Assembly (NCBI RefSeq): GCF_002327085.1
Contig: NZ_CP023429.1
Location: 1,426,001 to 1,490,000 of the forward strand
Length of the DNA stretch: 64,000 bases
DNA from: Neisseria weixii
Lineage (GTDB): Bacteria; Pseudomonadota; Gammaproteobacteria; Burkholderiales; Neisseriaceae
Direction: 5' to 3'
Shown here: piece by piece, positions 1 through 8,165 of the stretch
Layout: each line of letters starts with the position of its first letter
Numbering within the stretch: the stretch's first letter is position 1
Notes under the pieces: generated by a model
Database searches by the model: none
The model's input: the letters and a program-made list of their open reading frames with translations, nothing else
Told to the model about the DNA's origin: nothing
Made by a program: the position numbers and the translations under genes

Positions 1-641
1 AAATCCTGTTGCTTGACGAGCCTTTGGGCGCGCTCGATAAAAAACTGCGCCAGCAAACCCAATTGGAATTGGTAAACACACTGGAGCAAGTGGGCGTAAC
101 CTGCATCATGGTGACGCACGACCAAGAAGAAGCCATGACCATGGCCACGCGCGTGGCCATTATGTCCGACGGCCAATTACAGCAGGTCGGCACGCCAAGC
201 GATGTGTATGATTATCCAAACAGCCGCTTTACCGCTGAATTTATCGGCGAAACCAATATTTTCGAAGGCGTGGTAGTGGAAGACCATGCCGATTACGCGA
301 TTATCCAATGCGAAGGCTTGGATAATCATGTGCGCATCGACCACGGTCTGGGCGGCCCTGCCGAGCAAGATTTATGGGTGAGTATTCGTCCGGAAGACAT
401 CGATGTGTACAAAGACAAACCAGAGCATTTAGGCAATTACAACTGGGCGCAAGGCACAGTAAAAGAAATCGCCTACTTGGGCAGCTTTGCCATCTACCAC
501 ATCCAATTGCCCAATGGCCGTGTGATTAAGAGCCAAGTGCCTGCGCCTTACTGGTACGTGCGTAACATCACACCGCCGACTTGGGACGAAACTGTTTACG
601 TAAGCTGGCCTGAAAACCAACCTACGCCGTTGTTCCGATAA
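1..641 (+). CDS. potG: Polyamine ABC transporter ATP-binding protein PotG, C-terminal part
   Basis: This is the ATPase subunit of a putrescine/spermidine importer, cut by the left window edge, with the reading frame open from base 3. The visible part starts inside Walker B (LLLDEP), followed by the D-loop GALDKKLR and the H-loop region MVTHDQEEAMTMA. The last about 120 residues form the TOBE-type regulatory domain (WVSIRPEDIDV). Wording around the D- and H-loops is closer to E. coli PotG than to PotA. Two permease genes follow after 15 bases, giving the usual GHI order. The methionine-like TTG at base 9 lies inside Walker B and is not a start. Confidence 0.93.
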   Translation, partial: ILLLDEPLGALDKKLRQQTQLELVNTLEQVGVTCIMVTHDQEEAMTMATRVAIMSDGQLQQVGTPSDVYDYPNSRFTAEFIGETNIFEGVVVEDHADYAIIQCEGLDNHVRIDHGLGGPAEQDLWVSIRPEDIDVYKDKPEHLGNYNWAQGTVKEIAYLGSFAIYHIQLPNGRVIKSQVPAPYWYVRNITPPTWDETVYVSWPENQPTPLFR

Positions 642-656
642 ACAAGGAATACCGCG

Positions 657-1630
657 ATGAATCTAATCCAATTAAAGAAAAAGCTGTTCCGCAAACCGGG
701 GCAGCGCATGGTGATCGGCATCCCGTATCTGTGGCTGCTGGTGCTGTTTCTGATTCCGTTTGTGATTGTGCTGAAAATCAGCTTCGCCGAGCAGGAAATC
801 GCCATTCCGCCGTTCACACCACTCACTACTTATGATGAAGATTTCCGCCGTCTGAATATTCTGCTTAGTTTCCAAAACTATGCGGATATTTTCCAGAATT
901 TCTGGGCGACATTGGTCAATTGCTCAATCCGTTCAGTAACAATGGCGAAAACATTTATCTGCTGACTTATTGGTCTTCGATTAAAACCGCGTTGACAACA
1001 ACAATTATCTGTCTGCTCATCGGCTATCCTACAGCCTATGCCATTTCCCGCGCCAATCCGTCGATTCGCAACGGCTTGCTGCTGGCGATTATGTTGCCGT
1101 TTTGGACATCATTCCTGCTACGCGTTTACGCATGGATGGGCTTATTGGGACACAACGGCATTATCAACAACTTCTTGATGAAAAACGGCATCATCAGCCA
1201 GCCGCTGGATTTGTTCTACAATGCCTTTTCCCTAAATCTGGTGATGGTTTACGCTTACCTGCCGTTTATGATTCTGCCTTTGTACACACAATTGGTGAAA
1301 CTCGATGGCCGTTTGCTGGAAGCCGCTTCCGACTTAGGTGCCGGGCCGATTAAATCCTTTTTCACCATTACTCTGCCATTGTCGAAAACCGGCATTATCG
1401 CAGGCTCTATGCTGGTATTTGTACCGGCGGTCGGTGAATTTGTGATTCCGGAATTGGTCGGCGGCTCGGAAAACCTGATGATCGGTAAAGTATTGTGGCA
1501 GGCATTCTTCGACCAAAACAACTGGCCGCTGGCTTCTGCCGTTGCCGTGGTGATGGTGATTTTGCTGGTGATTCCGATTGCGCTGTATCAGCATTACGAC
1601 AACCGTCAAATTGAAGAAGGATCGAAATAA
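657..1630 (+). CDS. potH: Polyamine ABC transporter permease PotH (one frameshift)
   Basis: This is an inner-membrane permease of the polyamine importer. The N-terminal part (657 to about 902) begins with a cytoplasmic segment and a first membrane helix. The rest reads in another frame from about 902 to 1630 and contains the EAA loop (EAASDLGAGPIKSFF) that contacts the ATPase, plus several hydrophobic helices. Near 900-903 the text TTCTGG would need one more C (TTCCTGG) to give the continuous reading NFLGDIGQLLNPF. The ATG at 657 follows an AAGGAAT ribosome site. The stop overlaps the potI start (TAATG), as expected for translational coupling. The break is probably a sequence error. Confidence 0.9.
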
Positions 1631-2507
1631 TGCATAAACAAAAATTATCTTGGTTCTTAAAGTTGATGCTGTTCATTTCATTGGCATTTTTGTATATCCC
1701 ACTGTTTGTGCTGGTGATTTACTCATTCAATGAATCCAAGCTGGTAACGGTTTGGGGCGGTTTTTCCACCAAATGGTACGCAGCCTTAATGCAAAACAGT
1801 ACCATTCTGGAAGCCGCTTGGTTGTCGCTGCGCATTGCCGTGGTTTCATCATTGGCCGCAGTGGTGCTCGGCACGCTGGCCGGCTATGCGATGGCGCGTA
1901 TTAAGCGTTTCCGTGGCAACACCTTGTTTGCGGGCATGGTTTCCGCGCCGATGGTGATGCCGGATGTGATTACCGGTTTGTCGATGTTGCTGCTGATTAT
2001 CCAGGTGCAAATGTTCCTGCAAAACAGCGAATGGCTGCAAGCGCTTTACTTCGAGCGCGGTTTTTTTACCATTTTCTTGGGTCACACCACTTTATGCATG
2101 GCCTATATTACGGTGGTGATTCGCTCGCGTTTGATTGAATTAGATCAATCGTTGGAAGAAGCGGCCATGGACTTAGGTGCTCGTCCGCTGAAAATCTTCT
2201 TCGTGATTACCCTGCCGCTGATTGCCCCTGCAATTGCTTCCGGCTTCCTGTTGGGATTACTTTGTCGCTGGATGATTTGGTGATTACATCGTTCTTGTCA
2301 GGCCCGGGGTCTTCGACTTTGCCGCAAGTGATTTTCTCTAAAATCAAACTGGGTTTGGATCCGCAGATGAACGTATTGGCAACCATCTTTATCGCCGTGA
2401 TCGGCACACTGGTGATTCTGGGTAACTATTGGATGATGCGCCAAGCCACCAAGCGTGACCGTGAAGCTGCCGAAGCTTACCGCCAAGAAAAAGCAGCGAT
2501 TCAATAA
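1630..2507 (+). CDS. potI: Polyamine ABC transporter permease PotI (one frameshift)
   Basis: This is the second inner-membrane permease of the polyamine importer. The first frame (1630 to about 2258) has the N-terminal helix, a periplasmic stretch and the EAA loop (EEAAMDLGARPLKIFF). The second frame continues with SLDDLVITSFLSGPGS to the stop at 2507. The switch is at 2257-2258, where GGATTACT would read GGATTTACT (GFTLSLDDL) with one extra T. The start overlaps the potH stop by one base. A strong hairpin terminator follows directly, so potGHI ends here. I read the frameshift as an assembly error because both halves are fully conserved in pattern. Confidence 0.9.
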
Positions 2508-2528
2508 ATCAACCGCATAAAGCAAAGA

Positions 2529-2557
2529 AAAGAGCCACTTTTAAAGTGGCTCTTTTT
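2529..2557 (+). terminator. Rho-independent terminator of the pot operon
   Basis: The stem AGAGCCACTT / AAGTGGCTCT is closed by a short loop and followed by TTTTT, 22 bases after the potI stop. It is not built from DUS repeats, unlike most terminators in this window. Confidence 0.85.
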
Positions 2558-2559
2558 AT

Positions 2560-2597
2560 GAGGAATATATTGCTTATTTGTTGAACAAACAAAGGCC
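2560..2597. repeat. Left copy of a 38-40 bp imperfect direct repeat flanking an IS+MITE block
   Basis: AGGAATATATTGCTTATTT followed by AACAAACAAAGGCCG occurs here. It returns at 3950-3988 as AGGAATATATTGCTTATTT and AACAAACAGAGGCCG. The two copies bracket the IS1106-like element and the adjoining MITE. It is far longer than a normal target duplication. Confidence 0.7.
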
Positions 2598-3802
2598 GAG
2601 ACCTTTGCAAAAAACCCAAAACTCCCCTAAATTCCCCCTAAAGAATTCAGAGGAGTTTTTTATGAGCAGCTTCTTCCAGCAACAAGCCCGAATCATGACG
2701 GGTAAACATACCGGCAGCTGCCCGTTGCTCAAAATTAACCGGCTGCCCGATTGGCAGCCCGCCGGACAACTGCCCAACCGGCAAAAGACCCGTTACATCC
2801 GCGGCCACCGCGGCCGCCCCGCCTATCCGCTGCCGCCCGTGCTCAAAGCCGTATTGCCCGGCCAATGGCACAACCTCTCCGATCCGGAATCGGAACGCTG
2901 TTCAGCCGCCCGTCCGGATTTCTGCTTCTTCTGCGGCTTTGATGAAGCCGCCTTACCCGGCCGCAGCACCCCTGCCGTTTCCGCAACCGGCCGGCACAGG
3001 ATGACACCTTAGCCCGGCTTCCCGAACCGGTTAACCGCCGGCTGACCGATAAAAGGCTTAAAAACAGAGAAAGCCCCGGCAGCAGTGATTGATGCCGCCA
3101 TCATCCAAACTGCCGGCGGCAAACAGCGTCAGGCTGTCGAAACCGATGAAAACGGCATCACTGCCGAAACCCTGCCCGGCAAAGACAAGGATGCGCGCCG
3201 GGTGAAGAAAGAGGGCAGATTCACCTCGGGCTGCAAACAACACACCCGCACCGGTTCGGAAGGCTGTATCGGGAAACTGCACACCACCCCGGCCGACGCC
3301 CGTGAGTGCAACCATTTCGAACCGCTGCCGGACGGCACCGCACCCGGAACAACCGTCTGTGCCGATAAGGGGTATGACAGTAAAGCCAACCGGGAGCATC
3401 TGCAAAGCAAACGGCTGTCCGGCGGCATGATGCGTAAGGCACAGCGGGGCAAACCTTTAACGGAGCAGGAGAAACAGCGCAATACGCAGCTGTCGGAAGT
3501 GCGCTGTGCGGCCGGGCAAACCTTCGGTACGCCACACCGGAAATCCGGCTGTAAAAGAGCGCGTTATTTCGGTTTGCGGAAAGTGCCGGCGCAAAGCCAT
3601 TTGAAAGCGGTGTGCCTGAACCTGCCAAAGGCAGCCGGCAGGCTTCGTGTGCCTGCTGCTGCCTGAAAAGGGCAACAGGCACCCGATAAAGGGGCTGATT
3701 GGGGGAAATACGGACGGGAAACACGTCTGAAAATGAAAAAACGGTTACCTGATTGTTCAGGTAACCGTTTGGATGGGGTGGCCGGTATTTTGCAAAGGTC
3801 TC
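2598..3802. mobile_element. Degenerate IS1106-like (IS5 family) insertion sequence
   Basis: The element is about 1.2 kb, bounded by the perfect 15-bp inverted repeat GAGACCTTTGCAAAA at 2598-2612 and its complement at 3788-3802. IS1106-type neisserial elements have ends of this kind and a similar size. It contains one broken transposase gene. The internal sequence is visibly richer in GC (runs such as GGCCGCCCCGCC) than the neighbouring genes. It is followed after 4 bases (GGCC) by a MITE with the same ends. Confidence 0.8.
2662..3666 (+). pseudogene. IS1106-like transposase, broken by frameshifts and substitutions
   Basis: The protein starts MSSFFQQQARIMTGKH after an AGAGGAG ribosome site and resembles IS1106 transposase (IS5 family, DDE type). 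The N-terminal frame shows RYIRGHRGRPAYPL and GQWHNLSDPE and ends at 3012. Family text (AQDDTLARL, then KAPAAVIDAAIIQTAGGKQRQ) continues in other frames. The C-terminal frame from about 3085 holds ADKGYDSKANREHL, TFGTPHRKSG and the tail SHLKAVCLNL. At least two frame changes lie between 2990 and 3085. Several conserved positions look substituted (for example Cys or Pro where Tyr or Leu is usual), so this copy is old and inactive. Confidence 0.8.
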
Positions 3803-3806
3803 GGCC

Positions 3807-3949
3807 GAGACCTTTGCAAAATACCCATCTTTGACACATTTCTTTCTTTTGCGCTGCCCCAAAGCTTGCCTGTCTTTATGATATGTCTTCGCTTTCTGCG
3901 CTGCTACAACTTTGAACTGTACTCAAATCTAGGGTTTTACAAAGGTCTC
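3807..3949 (+). mobile_element. 143-bp MITE with IS1106-type ends, copy 1
   Basis: It begins GAGACCTTTGCAAAAT and ends TTTTACAAAGGTCTC, exactly 143 bp, with no coding capacity. The interior has AGCTTGCCTGTCTTTATGATATG. Copies of the same length occur at 6569-6711 in the same orientation and at 25170-25312 and 30078-30220 in the opposite orientation. Confidence 0.8.
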
Positions 3950-3988
3950 AGGAATATATTGCTTATTTCCCAAACAAACAGAGGCCGT
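3950..3988. repeat. Right copy of the 38-40 bp direct repeat flanking the IS+MITE block
   Basis: It matches the copy at 2560-2597, with differences in the middle (GTTG versus CCCA) and one A/G change. Confidence 0.7.
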
Positions 3989-4012
3989 CTGAAGCGTTTC
4001 AGGCGGCCTTTC
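3982..4012 (-). terminator. DUS-pair terminator after the MFS gene
   Basis: AGGCCGTCTGAA pairs with TTCAGGCGGCCT around a short loop. On the minus strand it follows the stop of the MFS transporter gene. Confidence 0.65.
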
Positions 4013-4018
4013 ATCAAT

Positions 4019-5561
4019 TTAGCGGAACAAATCCAATGATTTCACAAATACCATCACCATACCGTAAATCAACGGAATTCCCACCAATGCCCAGCGCCAC
4101 CATACTGAAAAACCACCGCGCTTAATACTTTCCTGAAGCAGATAGGCGTCGGAAATCGCAGTTTCGTCATCCGGATTGCTGCTTGAAGCAGCTTTGTGAA
4201 TATCCGTTTCATGATGCTTTTCATGCACGACTTTCACGCACAAATTGCACAGCAAACCCACCAACAGCAAACCGGCCATAATATACATGGTCACGCTATA
4301 CGCCTGCGCCGCCGGAATGCCATTGTCGATTTGGCTTTGACGAATATAGTTGACCAACACCGGGCCAATCACGGCGGCGGTTGACCAAGCCAACAAAATC
4401 CGCCCGTGAATCGCACCGACTTGATAAGTGCCGAATAAATCTTTCAAGTAAGCCGGAATCGCCGCAAAACCGCCGCCATACATCGACATAAATTACGCAA
4501 AAGCAAATCATAAATAAGGCTTTATTGCCGCTGGCACCAATCGACGGCACGGCAAAATACAGTAGCGAACCCAGCACAAAGAAAATGGTATAAACATTTT
4601 TGCGGCCGATTTTATCGGAAATGCTCGACCAGAAAAAACGCCCGCCCATATTGAACAAGCTCAGCAAACTCATAAACCCTGCCGCGGCACCCACGCTAAT
4701 TGCTGCCTGCTTACCCACCGATGCTTCTGAAAACAATTCCTGAATCATCACTGCCGCCTGCCCCAATACACCGATACCGGCGGTAATATTCAGGCACAAC
4801 ACCCAAAACAGCAGCCAAAATTGCGGTGTTTTCATTGCTTGGTTAACGTTGACATGATTGCTGCTGACCAGCTTATTTTTGATTTTCGGTGCGACATAGC
4901 CTTCCGGCTTCCAATCCGCCGCCGGTACGCGGATAGTGAACGCACCGAACATCATCAAGGCAAAATAAATAAACGCCAATGCCACAAAAGTTTGCGCCAC
5001 GCCCACAGAACCATTGCTGCTGAATAAACCCATCAGCCATACTGGCAAAGGCGGTGCCACCATAGCGCCGTCACCGAAGCCCATAATTGCCAATCCGGTC
5101 GCCATGCCCGGTTTATCGGGAAACCATTTCATCAAGGTTGAAACCGGTCCGATATAGCCCAGCCCCAAACCAATACCGCCAATTACGCCGTTGCCCAAAT
5201 ACAGCAGGGCTAAATTGTGGGTGCTGACACCTATTGCCGACACCAAAAAGCCCAAGCTGAAACAGCAGGCCGCCACAAACATCGCTTTTCCTGGGTCGAT
5301 ACACTTCATCCATGTACCGCACATCGCTGCTGATGCACCCAATACTGCTAAGGCAATACTGAAAATCCAGCCGACTGTGGTCAGTTTCCAATCGCCTGCT
5401 GCCGATTCGGTGATCCCGATTACCTTAGTCAGCGGTGCATTAAACACAGAATACGCATAAATCTGGCCGATGGCCAAATGCACGGCCAATGCCGCAGGCG
5501 GCACCAACCATCGATTGAAACCCGGCTTGGCTATGGTAGCCTCACGGCTTAGAGATTTCAT
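4019..5561 (-). CDS. MFS transporter, oxalate/formate antiporter (OFA) family (one frameshift)
   Basis: This is a predicted 12-helix inner-membrane transporter of the OFA branch of the major facilitator superfamily, with a YhjX-like pattern. The N-terminus reads WLVPPAALAVHLAIGQIYAYSVF, followed by GGIGLGLGYIGPVSTLMKWF and GRFFWSSISDKIGRK, the loop between helices 8 and 9. The frame breaks at 4489-4491. There AAA (TTT on the coding strand) should be AA, restoring CFCVIMSMYGGGFAAIPAYL. I place the start at 5561 (MKSLSREAT), which has GAGG five bases upstream. The annotated-looking upstream methionine is only a non-ATG codon. The substrate cannot be told from sequence. The C-terminal tail is cytoplasmic, with two late helices. 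Confidence 0.85.
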
Positions 5562-5766
5562 GGCAACCTCAAATAACAATAGATTAACTGATTGATTTTA
5601 CCTATAAACAAGGTAAAAATTGTCGACAACTATATCAGTTTTCAACCTTTTCTCTACGCCACAAAATAACTATTTTTAACAAAAGAACCCAAGAAATTGC
5701 CTGATTTACTTTCAGACGGCCTCAAATAGCATTATCATCTTATATCCCGCCATCAGGAGCTGATTT

Positions 5767-6557
5767 ATGCAAACCCAAGCTGTTGTCCGCCATATTGTCG
5801 ATTGGTTGAAAAACTATGCAGAAAGCGCACGCGCCAAAGGCTTTGTGGTCGGCGTATCCGGCGGCATTGACTCTGCCGTTGTGTCTACGCTGGCCGCCGA
5901 AACCGGCCTAAACGTGTTGCTGATTGAAATGCCCATTCGCCAAAAAGCCGACCAAGTTAACCGCGTACGCGAACACATGGATAATTTGCAACAACGCTAC
6001 ACCAACGTGACCGCCATAAGTGTGGACTTAACCCCACATTTAACACCTTTGCCGAAACAGTAGAAGTCGATGAAAGCGCATTCCCTAACAAACAGCTTGC
6101 GCTGGCCAACGCCCGCTCCCGACTGCGCATGGTCACACTTTATTACTACGGACAACTGCACGGCCTGCTCGTCACCGGCACCGGCAACAAAATCGAAGAT
6201 TTCGGCGTGGGCTTTTTCACCAAATACGGCGACGGCGGCGTAGACATCAGCCCGATTGCCGATTTAACCAAAACCCAAGTTTACGCGTTGGCCAAAGAGC
6301 TGAATGTCATCGAAACCATTCAACAAGCCGTACCGACCGATGGTTTGTGGGACACCGAGCGCACCGATGAAGAACAAATGGGCGCGAGCTATCCCGAGCT
6401 TGAATGGGCGATGAGCGTTTACAATACCCATAAGCCTGAAGACTTCAGTGGCCGCGAGCGCGAAGTTTTGGAAATCTACACGCGCTTGCACAAAGCCATG
6501 CAACACAAAATCAACCCGATTCCGGTGTGCAATATTCCGCCTGAGTTAATGAAATAA
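5767..6557 (+). CDS. nadE: NH3-dependent NAD+ synthetase NadE (one frameshift)
   Basis: NadE makes NAD from nicotinic acid adenine dinucleotide, ATP and ammonia, the last step of NAD synthesis. The protein is the short form of about 263 residues, with no glutaminase domain. The PP-loop VGVSGGIDSAVV lies near residue 30. Further markers are ARSRLRMVTLYYYGQ, TGTGNKIEDFGVGFFTKYGDGG and PIADLTKTQV. The frame breaks at about 6036, where CCCCACATTT should be CCCCAACATTT to read DLTPTFNTFAETVEVDESAF. The enzyme is normally essential, so a real null allele is unlikely. A MITE follows directly after the stop. Confidence 0.93.
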
Positions 6558-6568
6558 ACCCAAAGGCT

Positions 6569-6711
6569 GAGACCTTTGCAAAATCCCCATCTTTGGCACA
6601 TTTCTTCGTTATGCGCTGCTCGAAAGCTTGCCTATCTTCGTGATATGCCTGCGCTTCCTGTGCTGCTATAACTTCGAACTGCACTCAAATCTGGGGTTTT
6701 ACAAAGGCCTC
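6569..6711 (+). mobile_element. 143-bp MITE with IS1106-type ends, copy 2
   Basis: It starts GAGACCTTTGCAAAAT and ends TTTTACAAAGGCCTC, 143 bp, in the same orientation as the copy at 3807. Its right end lies only 5 bases from the inverted repeat of the next insertion sequence. Confidence 0.8.
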
Positions 6712-6716
6712 AGGTG

Positions 6717-7588
6717 TAAGAAATAGTCGCGTTGTTTACACAACAGGTTAAGAAAAATAAGCCTGTAAAACCTCAAAAGGCGTATCACCTTTCAAACCCT
6801 TATGCGGCTTAACCGTATTATAAAAATTCACAAAACGGCACAACTCCTTTTGCCGGTCTTCCGAATCTTTAAACGCAAACTTATCATGCCACATTTCCAT
6901 TAAGGTACGGATCACCCGTTCCGCTTTACCGTTCGTCTGCGGTCGGGCAATACGGGCAAACTTTTAACCGATATTGTTTTGCACACAGGCAACCGCAAAC
7001 GGATGTGACGCATTGCCCCGGTATTCCATCCCATTATCCGAGTAGGTACACTCAATGGTATACGGACAGCAATCAATCACATCATGCAAAAGGAACTTGG
7101 CTGCACCGGCGGCAGTACGGTCAGGCAAAATGGCCGCATACAGTTCGCGGGAATAGTCATCAATGGCGACAAACAGGTAATCCCTCGGTTCGGTTGCTTT
7201 TTGATTCTGCAATAAGGGCAGCCGTTTGGTGTCGAAATGCACCATTTCGCCGGAGTACGGCTTATTGTAGCGCTTAGCCTGTTTCTTGAGCTTTTCTTCG
7301 ATGGCTTTTTCAACTTTAGCCAAACGTTTCATGCCATATTTGGCTTGTTTGAAACGGTTGTTGGTGCTGTTTTGCGGTGCGGGAAGTTACAGCCGTGCGG
7401 CCTTAAGGATACGGTAAATGGTGACCCTGCTGACTTGGTATTGCCGAGCCAGTGAAGTAACGGTAATTTTATCCTGTGTATAGGCGCGCCAAACGGCTTG
7501 GCGTTGGTGCGGAGTAAGGCGGGTGTTTTTGTGGATGTTCATGGCAGAATTGTCTTTCAAATACTGTAAAAAACGCTAGCTTTTCTTA
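6717..7588 (-). mobile_element. Degenerate IS481-family insertion sequence
   Basis: The element is about 870 bp. Its ends form a 24-bp imperfect inverted repeat: 6717-6740 (TAAGAAATAGTCGCG...) matches the complement of 7565-7588 at 19 of 24 positions. It holds one transposase gene with two nonsense codons. No clear target duplication was seen. Confidence 0.75.
6748..7542 (-). pseudogene. IS481-family transposase with two in-frame stops
   Basis: The frame runs from ATG at 7542 to the stop at 6748 (265 codons) without frameshift but with two internal TAA codons. The N-terminus (LTPHQRQAVWRAYTQD, VSRVTIYRILKAARL) is a helix-turn-helix. The first stop follows directly at about 7395. The integrase-type core then shows D in FVAIDDYSRE, D in CTYSDNGMEYRG and E in NGKAERVIRTL, a complete DDE triad. 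The second stop (about 6966) follows VQNNIG. The C-terminus (FYNTVKPHKGLKGDTP) is normal. Both stops are single-base changes from sense codons, so the copy is recently dead. Confidence 0.85.
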
Positions 7589-7640
7589 GTCTGAAACTTC
7601 TTTTTCAGACGGCCTCATTAAAAAAGAGAACCATTAAACC

Positions 7641-8018
7641 ATGCGCCTACACCACGTCGCCTTAATTTGCTCTGATTACCCGCGAAGCAAACATTTCTAC
7701 ACCGAAATCTTAGGCCTAAACATTCTCGCCGAACACTACCGCGCCGAACGTGATTCCTACAAATTGGATTTAGGCATCGGCTCGCATTATGTGCTGGAGC
7801 TTTTTTCCTTTCCCAATCCGCCGCCGCGCCCAAGTTATCCCGAAGCCTGTGGCCTGCGCCATTTGGCCTTTGCCGTAAATGATGTTGCCGCCAAACGCGA
7901 TGAATTAAGCAAAAAAGGCATTGCGTGCGAAGACATCCGCATCGATGAATACACCGGCAAAGCATTTTTCTTCTGCCAAGATCCCGATGGCTTGCCGATT
8001 GAGTTTTATCAGGAATAG
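7641..8018 (+). CDS. VOC-family (glyoxalase/dioxygenase-like) protein, YaeR/GloA2 type
   Basis: This is a single-domain vicinal-oxygen-chelate protein of 125 residues. It starts MRLHHVALICSDYPRSKHFY, with H5 as a likely metal ligand. It includes YVLELFSFP (Glu ligand), ACGLRHLAFAV (second His) and ends DPDGLPIEFYQE (second Glu), so all four metal ligands of the fold are present. Spacing and wording match E. coli YaeR, whose exact substrate is not settled, so I do not call it glyoxalase I. It is a lone gene between two DUS repeats, close behind the dead IS481 copy. Confidence 0.88.
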   Translation: MRLHHVALICSDYPRSKHFYTEILGLNILAEHYRAERDSYKLDLGIGSHYVLELFSFPNPPPRPSYPEACGLRHLAFAVNDVAAKRDELSKKGIACEDIRIDEYTGKAFFFCQDPDGLPIEFYQE

Positions 8019-8022
8019 GCTA

Positions 8023-8053
8023 GGCCGTCTAAAACTTCGTTTTCAGACGGCCT
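8023..8053 (+). terminator. DUS-pair terminator after the VOC gene
   Basis: TAGGCCGTCTAAAAC pairs with GTTTTCAGACGGCCT directly after the stop. The left arm is one base off the canonical DUS. Confidence 0.65.
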
Positions 8054-8095
8054 GAGACCTTTGTAAACCCCCGATGGAGATTTTTCAAAGGGCTC
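8054..8095. repeat. Short remnant with IS1106/MITE-type ends
   Basis: GAGACCTTTGTAAA and TTTCAAAGGGCTC face each other only 42 bp apart, like a MITE that has lost its interior. It lies just upstream of uup. Confidence 0.5.
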
Positions 8096-8165
8096 AACCT
8101 GTCACCTTATAAACCGCTGCAAAATCAGTTAAAATACGCCCTTTCTGTACTTTACCGCTACCGTT

